Assembly (NCBI GenBank): GCA_016712445.1
Contig: JADJRB010000002.1
Coordinates: forward strand, 1 to 64,000
Length of the DNA: 64,000 bases
From: Acidobacteriota bacterium
GTDB taxonomy: Bacteria; Pseudomonadota; Alphaproteobacteria; Caulobacterales; Hyphomonadaceae
Reading direction: 5' to 3'
Shown here in pieces: positions 24,651 through 33,044 of this stretch. A model generated the notes under the pieces. The model had not been told where the DNA came from. It saw nothing but the letters and a program-made list of their open reading frames with translations, and ran no database searches. The translations under genes were made by a program, and so were the position numbers. Within the stretch, counting starts at the first letter, position 1. Each line of letters begins with the position of its first letter.

Positions 24651-26192
24651 ATGGCCAACACACTTCGCATCAAACGCCGCGCTGCGGGTGGCTCCGCCGG
24701 AGCGCCCGCTTCGCTGGCCAATGCCGAGCTTGCCTTCAACGAGCAGGACAACACCCTCTACTACGGCACCGGCACTGGCGGCGCAGGCGGCACGGCGACG
24801 TCCGTCATTGCGATTGGCGGCCCGGGGGCATTTGTCGGGTTGGCGGGCGATCAGACGGTCGCCGGCATCAAGACCTTCTCCAGCACCATTGGTGGCTCGA
24901 TCACCGGCAATGCGGCCACTGCCACCAAGCTGGTGACGGCCCGGTCCCTGGCCCTTTCGGGGGATGTCTCAGGTTCGGCCAGTTTCGATGGATCGGCCAA
25001 CGCCACCATCACGGCGACCCTCGCCAATAGCGGCGCGACCGCCGGGACCTATGGTTCGGCCACGCAGGTCTCCCAGATCACCGTCGATGCCAAGGGCCGG
25101 GTTACCCTGGCAGCCGGCGTCGCCATCAGCTTCCCGGTGGCCTCCGTGGCCGGCCGCACCGGCGCCATCACCCTGACCACCGCCGATGTGGCCGAAGGCG
25201 CAAACCTCTATTTCACCGACGCCCGGGTGCGCGCCAATCGGCTCGATCAACTGGCAGCGCCCACCGCCGCTGTGGCTATGAACGCCCAGCGGCTGACCGG
25301 CCTTGCCGAACCGACGGCCGCCCAGGACGCGGCCACCAAGAACTATGTCGACCTGACGGTTCAGGGGCTCGATCCCAAGGCCTCGGTCAGGGCGGCCTCG
25401 ACCGGCAACATCGCAGCGCTGACGGGCACGATGACCATCGACGGCGTGGCGCTCATCGCGGGCAACCGGGTATTGGTGAAGGACCAGACCACGCCAGCCC
25501 AGAACGGCGTCTATATTGTCGCTGCCAGCACCTGGGCCCGGGCAGATGATCTGTCGACCTGGGACGAACATGTGTCGGCCTATCTGTTCGTCGAGCAGGG
25601 CACGATCAACGCTGACGTCGGCTTCCTCTGCACGGTCGACAGCGGCGGCACGCTGGGGACCACAGCCATCGCCTTCGTCCAGTTCAATGGCGCAGGTCAG
25701 GTGGTGGCCGGCGCGGGCCTCACCAAGACAGGCAACAGCATCGATGTGGGCGCTGGCACGGGGATAGCGGTAAGCGCCGACAGTATCGCCCTGAGCGGCC
25801 AGGCTCTGGCGCTGCACAACCTCGCCACCAGCGGCCTGGTCGCGCGCACCGCGGCCGATACGGTCACCGGGCGCACGCTTACCGCCGGTTCGGCCAAGCT
25901 GACCGTCACCAATGGCGACGGCATCGCGGGCAACCCGACCCTCGATGTGAACGAGGCCAATCTCACCCATAACAACATCGGCGGCACGCTGGGCGTCACC
26001 AAGGGCGGCACCGGGGCCACGACCCTGACCGGCTACATCAAGGGCGCGGGCACAGCGGCGTTCACGGCCTCGGCCACCATCCCCAGCTCTGACATCACCG
26101 GGCTGGGCACCATCGCCAGCCAGGCGGCCAGCAATGTCACAATCACCGGCGGCACGATCGACAACATCACTCTGGATGGCGGCACCTTCTGA
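24651..26192 (+). CDS. long tail fibre protein
   Basis: The 513-residue Ala/Thr/Gly-rich fibre has an N-terminal attachment module MANTLRIKRRAAGGSAGAPA followed by ELAFNEQDNTLYYGTG. Repeated fibre elements follow: VAGIKTFSST, TGNAATATKL, EPTAAQDAATKNYVD and TTADVAEGANLYFTDARV. Such proteins form trimeric shafts. Its N-terminal module is paralogous to that of the next gene, implying two alternative or stacked fibres on the same attachment point. ATGA-type overlap with the next gene. Confidence 0.82.
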   Translation: MANTLRIKRRAAGGSAGAPASLANAELAFNEQDNTLYYGTGTGGAGGTATSVIAIGGPGAFVGLAGDQTVAGIKTFSSTIGGSITGNAATATKLVTARSLALSGDVSGSASFDGSANATITATLANSGATAGTYGSATQVSQITVDAKGRVTLAAGVAISFPVASVAGRTGAITLTTADVAEGANLYFTDARVRANRLDQLAAPTAAVAMNAQRLTGLAEPTAAQDAATKNYVDLTVQGLDPKASVRAASTGNIAALTGTMTIDGVALIAGNRVLVKDQTTPAQNGVYIVAASTWARADDLSTWDEHVSAYLFVEQGTINADVGFLCTVDSGGTLGTTAIAFVQFNGAGQVVAGAGLTKTGNSIDVGAGTGIAVSADSIALSGQALALHNLATSGLVARTAADTVTGRTLTAGSAKLTVTNGDGIAGNPTLDVNEANLTHNNIGGTLGVTKGGTGATTLTGYIKGAGTAAFTASATIPSSDITGLGTIASQAASNVTITGGTIDNITLDGGTF

Positions 26193-26743
26193 TGCCCAAC
26201 ACCCTGCGCCACAAACGATCGACATCTGCGGGCGTGGTTCCGACGACGGCTGCCCTGTCGCTCGGCGAGCTCGCCATCAACACCTATGACGGCAAGTTGT
26301 ACCTGAAGAAGAACGTCTCGGGGTCTGAGACCGTGGTTGAGGTGGGCGCGATCACCTCGGGCGGTGTCACCGCCGCGCTCGGCTACACTCCGGCCAACAA
26401 AGCGGGTGAGAGCTTCACAGGCGCGATCTCGGTGGCCGGGTCGATCACGGCGACCGGCGATGTGACGGCCTATTCCGATGCCAGCCTGAAAACCGATGTG
26501 GCGACAATCGCGGGTGCGCTGGATCTGGTCCGGCAGATGCGCGGCGTCCGCTATCAGCGCCTGGACACGGGCGCGGCAGGCATCGGGGTCATCGCCCAGG
26601 AACTGCGCGCGGTGACGCCAGAGCTGGTCGCGGAGAACCCGGAAGGCCTGCTCTCGGTCGCTTATGGCAATCTGGTCGGGGTGCTGATCGAGGCGGTGAA
26701 GGAGCTGGCCGCCAGGGTCGAGACGCTCGAGCCGCGCCAATGA
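26192..26743 (+). CDS. tail fibre with S74 intramolecular chaperone
   Basis: The 183-residue protein starts with the same attachment motif as its neighbour (MPNTLRHKRSTSAGV, then LGELAINTYDGKLYLKK). It ends with an endosialidase-type intramolecular chaperone: YSDASLKTDVATI with the Ser at the cleavage junction, AGIGVIAQELRAVTPELV and the C-terminal helix LVGVLIEAVKELAARV. The chaperone trimerises the fibre and is then cut off by autoproteolysis. The shaft between the two is very short, about 35 residues. Confidence 0.82.
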   Translation: MPNTLRHKRSTSAGVVPTTAALSLGELAINTYDGKLYLKKNVSGSETVVEVGAITSGGVTAALGYTPANKAGESFTGAISVAGSITATGDVTAYSDASLKTDVATIAGALDLVRQMRGVRYQRLDTGAAGIGVIAQELRAVTPELVAENPEGLLSVAYGNLVGVLIEAVKELAARVETLEPRQ

Positions 26744-28104
26744 CCCTGCAGTCGTCCGGCGCGATCTCGCTGTCGAATGTATCCGTGGAGCTGGGGCGCA
26801 GCGCGTCTGCGACCACATCCCTTGGCGAGGCCGCGGTCCGCGGTCTGGCCGGCGTCGCTTCCGGTCCGATCTCGCTGTCGAACCTCTATGGCAAGTCGGC
26901 TACCAGCTACTGGTATGTCGCCTGTGGCTCGCTCGAGACCATCCAGTCGTTCGGGACCGACAGCGCCGGCAACATCTATGCGTTCGGTTATTCGCTGGTC
27001 GCCAAGTTCAACGCCGACGGCGTCCTGCAATGGCAACGGACCATCAACCGGACGATCATGGCCGGCAAGGCGATGGACGATGGCACCGTCCATCTGGCCG
27101 GCTACTGGATCGTGTCGGGCTCAAACTATGGCTCCTACGTCGCGCGCCTGGACACCAACGGCAATCTCGTCTGGACCCGCAGCCTCGATGCCACCGGCAA
27201 TGCCGAGTACGGCTACGACGTCGATGCAACCGCGACCGACGTCTACATGGTCGGCCAGACCCTCAGCCAGGGCGCGGGCGCTGGCGACGCCCTGATCGCC
27301 AAATGGAACAGCGCCGGCACGTTCCAGTGGCAGCGATCGCTCGGTGGATCTGGCGCGGACTCAGCAATCCGCGGCGTGGTCGACGCCAGCGGCAATATCT
27401 ATTTCGTCGGGACCACGGCCAGCGCCGGTGGCATGGGCGGTCAGGACATCCTGATCGCCAAATACAACTCGGCGGGAACCCTTGCCTGGCAGCGGTCGCT
27501 CGGGACCTCCGCGGCCGACAGCGGCATCTCGATCACCTTCAACGCCGCCGGCAATCCGGTGATTCTGGGCTACGGCACGGCCACAGGAAACGCAGTCGTC
27601 GCTACCTACGACACCAACGGCAACCTGCTCTGGCAGGTGCAACTGCCTGCCAATTTCTACCCGCGGGACATCACGGCCGACACGGGTGGCAATGTCTATC
27701 TGGTCGGAAACAACTATGCGGACTCGACTGGCTTCGTGGCCAAGATCGATAGCTCCGGCAATCTGGTCTGGAGCCTGCAGATCTCCACCCTGGCCGGGTT
27801 CTGGGTCGAGATCACCGGGGCCAAGGTCGCCGGCGGCGGGCTGGTGTTCAACGCCCAGGAATGGATAATGATCAAGAACGGGTCGATCGTCCTGGCCAGC
27901 AGCATATTCAAGCTGCCGCTCGATGGATCGAAGACCGGGGCCTGGGGTGAATTCACAGGCGCAGCCGGGTCAGTGACCCTGTCGGCTGGGACGTTGACCG
28001 GGCTCACGCGCGCCTTGACCAGTGCGACGCGCACGCTGACGGCGGGATCGGTGGCGGCGACGGTCGCGGCGGGGAGCACGACGTTTACGAAGACCGCGAT
28101 TTAG
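26740..28104 (+). CDS. beta-propeller tail fibre/adhesin
   Basis: The 454-residue protein opens with a phage fibre module (MTLQSSGAISLSNVSVELG, then SGPISLSNLYGKS). About six propeller-like repeats follow, each reading roughly D-x-x-GN-hydrophobic-YxxG ... AKxNxxGxxxWQRSL (clear copies near residues 70, 115, 160, 205, 250 and 300). This resembles SBBP/beta-propeller repeats of bacterial surface proteins. It ends in a Thr/Ala-rich tail. As the last gene of the fibre module it is the likely receptor-binding tip. Confidence 0.72.
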   Translation: MTLQSSGAISLSNVSVELGRSASATTSLGEAAVRGLAGVASGPISLSNLYGKSATSYWYVACGSLETIQSFGTDSAGNIYAFGYSLVAKFNADGVLQWQRTINRTIMAGKAMDDGTVHLAGYWIVSGSNYGSYVARLDTNGNLVWTRSLDATGNAEYGYDVDATATDVYMVGQTLSQGAGAGDALIAKWNSAGTFQWQRSLGGSGADSAIRGVVDASGNIYFVGTTASAGGMGGQDILIAKYNSAGTLAWQRSLGTSAADSGISITFNAAGNPVILGYGTATGNAVVATYDTNGNLLWQVQLPANFYPRDITADTGGNVYLVGNNYADSTGFVAKIDSSGNLVWSLQISTLAGFWVEITGAKVAGGGLVFNAQEWIMIKNGSIVLASSIFKLPLDGSKTGAWGEFTGAAGSVTLSAGTLTGLTRALTSATRTLTAGSVAATVAAGSTTFTKTAI

Positions 28105-28119
28105 AGGTTCTTTGAGGTC

Positions 28120-28476
28120 CTATCCGAAGAGCATCTGTGGCTGTCTTGGCAGTTCAAACCATTCGACGATGTTTCCTGTTCGGATTGAAAAGCCTCTAGC
28201 TCGCAGCGCGTCAGCATCAGCGTCATTCAGTCGGCATTTGGTCCCATGGCTCGAGCTACCGTCTAGATTCACCACGCCGATCTTCTCGCGATTTCGACCG
28301 TACACGTGTGCATGAGGCTGCCCAACCCCGTGGGTTGGCTGATCAATCCGGATATTGTCGTCAAATCTGCCTCGGACCCATTTACCTTCGTCAAGTCGCT
28401 CGAATGTGGATTGGTCTGACGAAATCAGGACCTCCTGAAGGACCGGCAGAGATACGAAATCTCTAAATCCTAGCAT
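28120..28476 (-). CDS. protein of unknown function at prophage edge
   Basis: This leftward 118-residue protein has an AAGGAG site six bases before ATG 28476, which I prefer to an upstream GTG at 28491. The central part is distinctive: QPTHGVGQPHAHVYGR, then GVVNLDGSSSHGTKCRL and DADALRARGF. Three His within a short GxPHAHVYG-SSSHG frame look like a catalytic or metal site. I do not recognise the family. It faces the convergent fibre gene and is probably cargo (a moron) at the right end of the prophage or the first chromosomal gene. Confidence 0.6.
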   Translation of the reverse strand: MLGFRDFVSLPVLQEVLISSDQSTFERLDEGKWVRGRFDDNIRIDQPTHGVGQPHAHVYGRNREKIGVVNLDGSSSHGTKCRLNDADADALRARGFSIRTGNIVEWFELPRQPQMLFG

Positions 28477-28506
28477 GCGACACTCCTTCACTAGCCGAAC
28501 ACTGCC

Positions 28507-30267
28507 TCATGCCGGCTGTCCCGCCGACGCTGACCGGCTTAAACCAACGACCTCCATCAGCTTTCCGTAGTCCGTGACGACGTCATACCGAACCGGGTCG
28601 GCGGATGCGCGCTGCCCGATTTCATCGAAAAACTTCCGCGCGCAGGCGATCTTGGTGGACTCGATCTCGCGCAGCTTGAGCGAAGACATTGTCCCCTTGG
28701 TCTCGGCAACGAAATAGACGTGCTTGACGCTGCCGACCTTGAACGAGATCGCCCAGTCCGGGTTGTAGTCGCCGACAGGGGTCGGGATCAGGAACCCGCG
28801 GGGGAGCTTCGCGTAGACGACGACCTCGTCGCTCGTATCAAGCTCCTCGACGAACCGCCGCTCGATATCCGAGTCCGTGACGACGTAGTCATAGACATGG
28901 TTTTTCAGTTTCGAGCCGACCTTGGAGAAGTCCTGGCCTGACTGGTTGGCCGTGAATATGTCGACCTCGTATCGGTCCTCGACACCGTCATAGGCCAGGC
29001 GCTCAATGACCATTGTCGCCTTCTGCTCGGAGATGATCCGGGACGCCTCGGCAATGAAGTGTTCGGGGTTCTGGCGAAACTGAGCAAAGACGCTTGGCGC
29101 CATCCCGGTCAGGATTTCCGCAACGGTCTGGCGGGTGAGATGGGCGTTTTCGGAGACCTTGCCCAGCAGGTCGTACTTCACCTGCGAATAGACGGACCCG
29201 CCGATCTCAGTGGTCGTATTGGTCACCTTGAACCCGTCGCCAGCCTTGAGCTGATCGTCGGTGATCTCGTCGCTCTGAATGCCAGTTTGGACGGTGTACT
29301 GCAGTGGCGTGACCCGAAGCTGGCTATCGAGCGCACCGACGCATTTGCGAACGAGCTCGTCGGAATCAAACTCCACCCGATAAACGGCTTTGCGGTTGAT
29401 CCGGCCCCAGAGCTCCTGGAATTCCTTCTTGTCGAAGTTGGCGTTCAGCGGATTGGTCTTCGGCTTCCGGCCGTCTTCAACCTTCGGCAATTGGGCGTCG
29501 CTGAACACGCTGTCGATCAGCTGGAAGACCTGATCGGCATAGGGCTTCAGATCGTCCGGAAGCGCCGCCAGCGTGCCTGCGGTCTTGGCCTCATGGTAGC
29601 CGGCCGCGATCTGGTCAGTGTCATCGGTGTAGTCGTTCTTCACCAGATACCGGTAGATCTGCTTAGCCAGGGCCGGGGTGATCTGGACGGGACCATTCTC
29701 AGTCGTGACCGTCTTGCCGCTGAAGTAGGCCTCCGTCGCCTTCCTCGGTCGGGAGGACAGGGTATCGGCAATCTCCTTCTGGAGCCCCCCGACGAAGTCC
29801 TTGTAGCTCTCGCTGGCCACCACAGTCAGGACGTTGATGTCGTGAACCACCGCAGGGTGGTCCATGCGATCGCCATCCTGGTTGACCGACAGTCGAAGCC
29901 CACGGCCGACTTCCTGCCGCCGCGAGATCATGTTGTCGCTGTGCTTCAGCATGCACATCACGAACACGTTTGGATTGTCCCACCCTTCGCGGAGCGCGGA
30001 GTGGGAAAAGATGAACCGGGTTGCCTCGGCGAAGGACAGCAGCCGTTCCTTGTCTTTCAGGATCAGGTCATAGGCATCCGTGTCGTCGGAATCGGAAGAC
30101 TTCGCCCCGACATCAGGATTCTTCAGCCGCTTGGTCTTCTTGTCGATTGAGAAGTAGCCGTTGTGGGTCTTGGTGGCGTCGATGCCGGCCAGATGCTTGC
30201 GATAGGCCTCATTGTCGATCGCCAGCTCCGACAGGTATTCCGTCTTCAGGAGCTCATACTCCGCCAT
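28507..30267 (-). pseudogene. type III restriction enzyme Res subunit, C-terminal part
   Basis: About 586 residues correspond to the C-terminal 60 percent of a type III Res subunit. It has the helicase C-domain motifs FIFSHSALREGWDNPNVF and SRRQEVGRGLRLSVNQDGD, a long linker, and an endonuclease domain with the PD-(D/E)xK pattern GDYNPDWAISFK then YFVAETKG. The N-terminal DEAD/Walker half is missing. The similarity stops near 30265, and the adjoining 300 bp is repeat-rich DNA next to IS3 fragments. No modification (Mod) gene is in the window, so no functional system is encoded here. Confidence 0.8.
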
Positions 30268-30289
30268 CGCCCCTCGCCACAAATCTCTC

Positions 30290-30510
30290 TGTGGGCCGGG
30301 CGGTGTCAGAAAATCCCGTTGTATTACAGGGTTTCCCCGAACTGGCTCCGCACTGGGTTTCCAGGAAACTGGCGGATTTTCTCTCCGAAAGCCCAGAGAG
30401 TCTCCAGACCTCCGCACCGTGGCGATTTGGTGCGGAGCCAAAAACCACAAGTCTTTTCAGTTAGATAAAAGGCTGCCGAGCTGGTGGGATTTTTTGGAGC
30501 ACCTCGGCAA
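30290..30510. repeat. short segment packed with inverted repeats
   Basis: Between the restriction fragment and the IS scar lie overlapping palindromes. GTTTCCAGGAAAC is at 30357-30369. CTCCGCACC/GGTGCGGAG is at 30410-30418 and 30429-30437. GGCTCCGCAC at 30344-30353 pairs with GTGCGGAGCC at 30430-30439, and TGCCGAG/CTCGGCA are at 30474-30480 and 30503-30509. No coding frame is convincing. It looks like a small mobile or recombination element end, but I cannot name it. Confidence 0.45.
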
Positions 30511-30557
30511 CCGGGGCCAACCCATAGCGAACTGGCGACCGGCAACACCCAGTCAGC

Positions 30558-30650
30558 CTAACGGTCCTGACCGGTCAGGACATCAACCTGACGCAGCTTG
30601 GCGACGATCTCTTCAGGCTTGTGGCGCTTCCTTGCCATCGTTCCATCCAT
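30558..30650 (-). pseudogene. IS3-family orfA fragment
   Basis: Leftward, the first 30 codons of an IS3-family OrfA remain (MARKRHKPEEIVAKLRQVDV), after which the frame leaves the family sequence and stops. Its own terminal repeat lies upstream at 30681-30706. Together with the oppositely oriented orfB fragment next door this is half of a rearranged element. Confidence 0.75.
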
Positions 30651-30680
30651 CCAAAATGGTCCTCGGACCAACATAAGAGA

Positions 30681-30706
30681 TGGATCACTTCAAGGGGGTC
30701 AGGCCA
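30681..30706. repeat. IS3-type left terminal inverted repeat
   Basis: Read on the minus strand, TGGCCTGACCCCCTTGAAGT followed by GATCCA is the outer end of the element containing the orfA fragment. It matches the terminal repeat at 31014-31038 (TGGCCTGCCCCTTCGGGGTG, then ATCCA), with an identical TGGCCTG edge and a shared GTGATCCA. Confidence 0.65.
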
Positions 30707-31038
30707 ATCGCGCCCGGCAGTCCTTGGGAGAACGGCTACTGCGAGAGCTTCAACAGCAAGCTGCGCGACGAACTGCTCGACGGCGAGATCTTCTACAGCC
30801 TGGCTGAGGCTCAGATCCTGATCGAGGCTTGGCGGCGTCACTACAACGGCGTGCGCCCACATAGCTCGCTCAACTACCGACCGCCGGCGCCTGAATCCTA
30901 CGTCCCACGAAGCGGCGGCATCGTGCCATGGGCAAGCGCGCCAGCCGTTGAGGGCGCGCGCTCGCCCACCCCAAAACATGGCGTTAGAGACCGCCGTGCA
31001 CTAACATTGAAACTGGATCACCCCGAAGGGGCAGGCCA
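30707..31038 (+). pseudogene. IS3-family orfB C-terminal fragment with right terminal repeat
   Basis: Rightward, the sequence enters orfB abruptly at APGSPWENGYCESFNSKLRD, which contains the last catalytic Glu of the DDE set. It continues through AWRRHYNGVRPHSSLNYRPP to the element end with terminal repeat 31014-31038. The start of the fragment touches the left terminal repeat of the oppositely oriented copy at 30706. One IS therefore appears to have inserted into, or recombined with, another of its kind, followed by deletion. Confidence 0.75.
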
Positions 31039-31396
31039 AGCTGCCGAATATCCAAACGAGCGCTACAACCGATATCCATGGCCATGGTGTGGCCCATGGT
31101 GATCGCGACTTCACTGACTGCAGCTGGGCAATCGCCATCTGAACGCTAGCCTGCTGAAAGTGCAGATCCTTGATGGCGGTCTTCATAACATCAGCCCCGA
31201 CGAGGGTCGTGGCGTCATCTGCAAGCAGTTCGACATCCTCGAGCAACCTGAGCACCTCGTGCAGTCTAGGCAGTGCGTTCCGATCAGGCGTGCCCAATAG
31301 CGCGATGGCCTCTTGATGCTTGCTCTTGGCCAGCGTCAGCATCTGGCTGACATGTTGCACAGCAGCTTCAGGTAACTCTTGATCGGCGGCGTCCAT
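31001..31396 (-). pseudogene. coiled-coil membrane protein truncated by IS end
   Basis: A leftward frame codes for a helical soluble part (residues about 1-100, AVQHVSQMLTLAKSKHQEA, RLLEDVELLADDATTL). A membrane segment begins (PWPWISVVALVWIFGS) and is cut at 31038, where the IS3 terminal repeat supplies the last 12 codons (LACPFGVIQFQC). The original C-terminus is lost. The architecture of helical bundle plus terminal membrane anchor recalls chemoreceptor-like or membrane-tethered helical proteins; I cannot assign it. Bases 31397-31608 upstream hold no recognisable feature. Confidence 0.6.
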
Positions 31397-31608
31397 AAAC
31401 TGGTATTACCCCATCTTCGCTGAAGGGATATCCCCCCAGCGTGTCGTGAAACTGGGCGACAGGTTCTACTCATAGCTGGTAGAAACCTCGGGCTCAGACC
31501 AAAAACATTGCCAATAGGATACCGTTCGAAACAAGCTGGTCGGGGTTGGTTCTCGCATCAGCCTTGCAGTTTCCGTTCGCAACCTGATTGTTTTCAGGGA
31601 TGATTGGG

Positions 31609-32190
31609 CTACTTCTCAATAATTGGAGAGGCTGGGAGCAGAAGCTCCAGCCGCGCTTGAAAGTCTAACTTTGTGAGTGTCTTGTTCGTTAGGCATTCTA
31701 GCAGAAAGCCGCGCATCAGATTGACCAGACTGCGAGCGAGTTCATCAGGCTGCTCATACCCACCGTGGTGCAATGCGAGTGACAAATTTTGACATCCTAT
31801 ACGCATCCAATTGTCGAACAGCTCGGCTAAAGTCGGCTTTCTGGCACCGTAGAGGCTTAACTCAAGATCGATCTTGATTGAGCGGGCGTCTGCAAGTTCT
31901 TCTGCCACCAGCCGTGTCAGTAACTTCGAGAGATGCGCTCGGGTCAATCGCTGATCTGTCCGCAAACCTAGCGCTGACACGTAATTCTCGGCTGAACCAA
32001 GATGGAACTCAAAAGCCTTCTGGATGAGCACATCGCGAGTCGGGAAATGATAGCTGACGACGCCGTGAGATTGCTCCGCTTCACTGCCGACGCGGCGATG
32101 CGTGATAGCGTCAACACCTTCCTTTTCTATAACCGCCAAGGCTCCCCTCAAAATTTGTTGTCGGGTCTTTTCTCCAGCGCTGATTTGCAT
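31609..32190 (-). CDS. TetR-family regulator
   Basis: The 193-residue protein has the TetR helix-turn-helix near residues 25-60 (ALAVIEKEGVDAITHRRVGS, VVSYHFPTRDVLIQKAFEFH) and a helical ligand domain. It is divergent from a membrane protein/flavoprotein pair. A 14-bp perfect palindrome in the shared 116-bp spacer is its likely operator, so it probably represses that pair and itself. Base composition is noticeably more AT-rich than in the flanking phage and chromosomal genes, suggesting acquisition. Confidence 0.82.
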   Translation of the reverse strand: MQISAGEKTRQQILRGALAVIEKEGVDAITHRRVGSEAEQSHGVVSYHFPTRDVLIQKAFEFHLGSAENYVSALGLRTDQRLTRAHLSKLLTRLVAEELADARSIKIDLELSLYGARKPTLAELFDNWMRIGCQNLSLALHHGGYEQPDELARSLVNLMRGFLLECLTNKTLTKLDFQARLELLLPASPIIEK

Positions 32191-32242
32191 AGTTGAGGTT
32201 CCGATCTTCTAAACTGAATTCGAACACCATTCGCAAAACCTC

Positions 32243-32278
32243 TTGACATATGTCAAAGATTGTATAATTTGACATATG
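32243..32278 (+). promoter_or_regulatory. TetR operator palindrome and promoter
   Basis: TTGACATATGTCAA (32243-32256) is a perfect palindrome, and TTGACATATG recurs at 32269-32278. A TATAAT box (32263-32268) lies between them, 14 bp after the first TTGACA; the short spacing suggests an activator or an imperfect -35. Two copies flanking the -10 are well placed for repression by the divergent TetR. Confidence 0.65.
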
Positions 32279-32306
32279 CCCAATCACATTCCGAATAAAG
32301 GTGTTA

Positions 32307-33044
32307 ATGATGGCTGATAGGAATATTTCGCCGACGATCTTCGATTTAGGTTACAAAGCAGTAATTGTCTTCCTAATCACTGCCGTAATCTCACTCGCCC
32401 TTCCACTTGATGCTCCGGTTCCCACTCAGAGTGCGGCAGAATTATGGTTGAATACCGAAGTCGGGGGCTATCTTTTCGGCTGGCTCAATCAGGTCATCTT
32501 GATGTTTTCCTCTTCTCTGATCCTCTTGGCAGCCGGTCTTTCGATCTATTCATCGGCCCCTCTTCGCGCCGGAGCGGTTTGGGTGTTTACGCTGATGTCA
32601 ACCCTTGCGTTCCTGATATCAAAATTCCTGTCTCTCTGGTCGGTTCCGCTAACCGCAAAAGCGATCGCGGCGGAAAACGCGGTGGCTGGTTCCGCTCAAT
32701 CCATCCTTGTCACGCTGGGCCCGAACGAGGCATTTGGCCTTGTGCCATCAATTGATTACCTTGGCTTCTGGCTCTATGGACTCATTGGTTTGTTATTGTT
32801 CAGGCCGCTTTTTCGTCAGTCGCTCAGTGCCAAAATTGCCGCGATTGCGTTGCTGATGTATGGAATTCTGTTCCATCTCGTCTATGTTGCTGTCATGATC
32901 GACTTGTTGGGTCAGAGTGATGTAGGGGATGCCATCTCCGCGATCGGTTATTTGGTGCTGATTTCCGCAATCGCGCTTCTGTTCCGCTTTCGCGGCTGCC
33001 GCGTCGATACCATCCAGCCAACATCAGACTCGGTAGCGTCATGA
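32307..33044 (+). CDS. polytopic membrane protein, unknown
   Basis: The 245-residue protein has about six to seven membrane helices (AVIVFLITAVISLALPL, NQVILMFSSSLILLAAGLSI, FLISKFLSLWSVPLTAKAI, GLIGLLLFRPLF, AIALLMYGILFHLVYVAVM, GYLVLISAIALLFRF). The ATG at 32307 has an AAAGG site; GTG 32301 is an alternative. It overlaps the following flavoprotein gene by ATGA, so the two form an operon. It may be the membrane partner or electron acceptor of the exported oxidoreductase; this is inference from gene pairing only. Confidence 0.7.
   Translation: MMADRNISPTIFDLGYKAVIVFLITAVISLALPLDAPVPTQSAAELWLNTEVGGYLFGWLNQVILMFSSSLILLAAGLSIYSSAPLRAGAVWVFTLMSTLAFLISKFLSLWSVPLTAKAIAAENAVAGSAQSILVTLGPNEAFGLVPSIDYLGFWLYGLIGLLLFRPLFRQSLSAKIAAIALLMYGILFHLVYVAVMIDLLGQSDVGDAISAIGYLVLISAIALLFRFRGCRVDTIQPTSDSVAS

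Noticed and set aside
24969..26225. Minus-strand open frame of about 418 codons
   Set aside because: Antisense to the long fibre gene with its clear repeat motifs.
1..28104. Gene transfer agent instead of prophage
   Set aside because: The set includes HNH, P27-type small terminase, replication genes, holin/endolysin and long fibres in an order unlike the conserved rhodobacterial GTA cluster.
28105..28506. Prophage attachment site attR
   Set aside because: No tRNA gene or recognisable core repeat is visible, and the left end of the prophage is outside the window, so no att pair can be compared.
29059..30150. Plus-strand open frame of about 363 codons
   Set aside because: Antisense to the type III restriction fragment, whose helicase and nuclease motifs are on the minus strand.
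28507..30267. Functional type III restriction-modification system
   Set aside because: No Mod gene, and the Res N-terminal ATPase half is absent.
31001..31396. Intact small membrane protein gene
   Set aside because: The last 12 residues are translated IS terminal repeat, so the gene is truncated.
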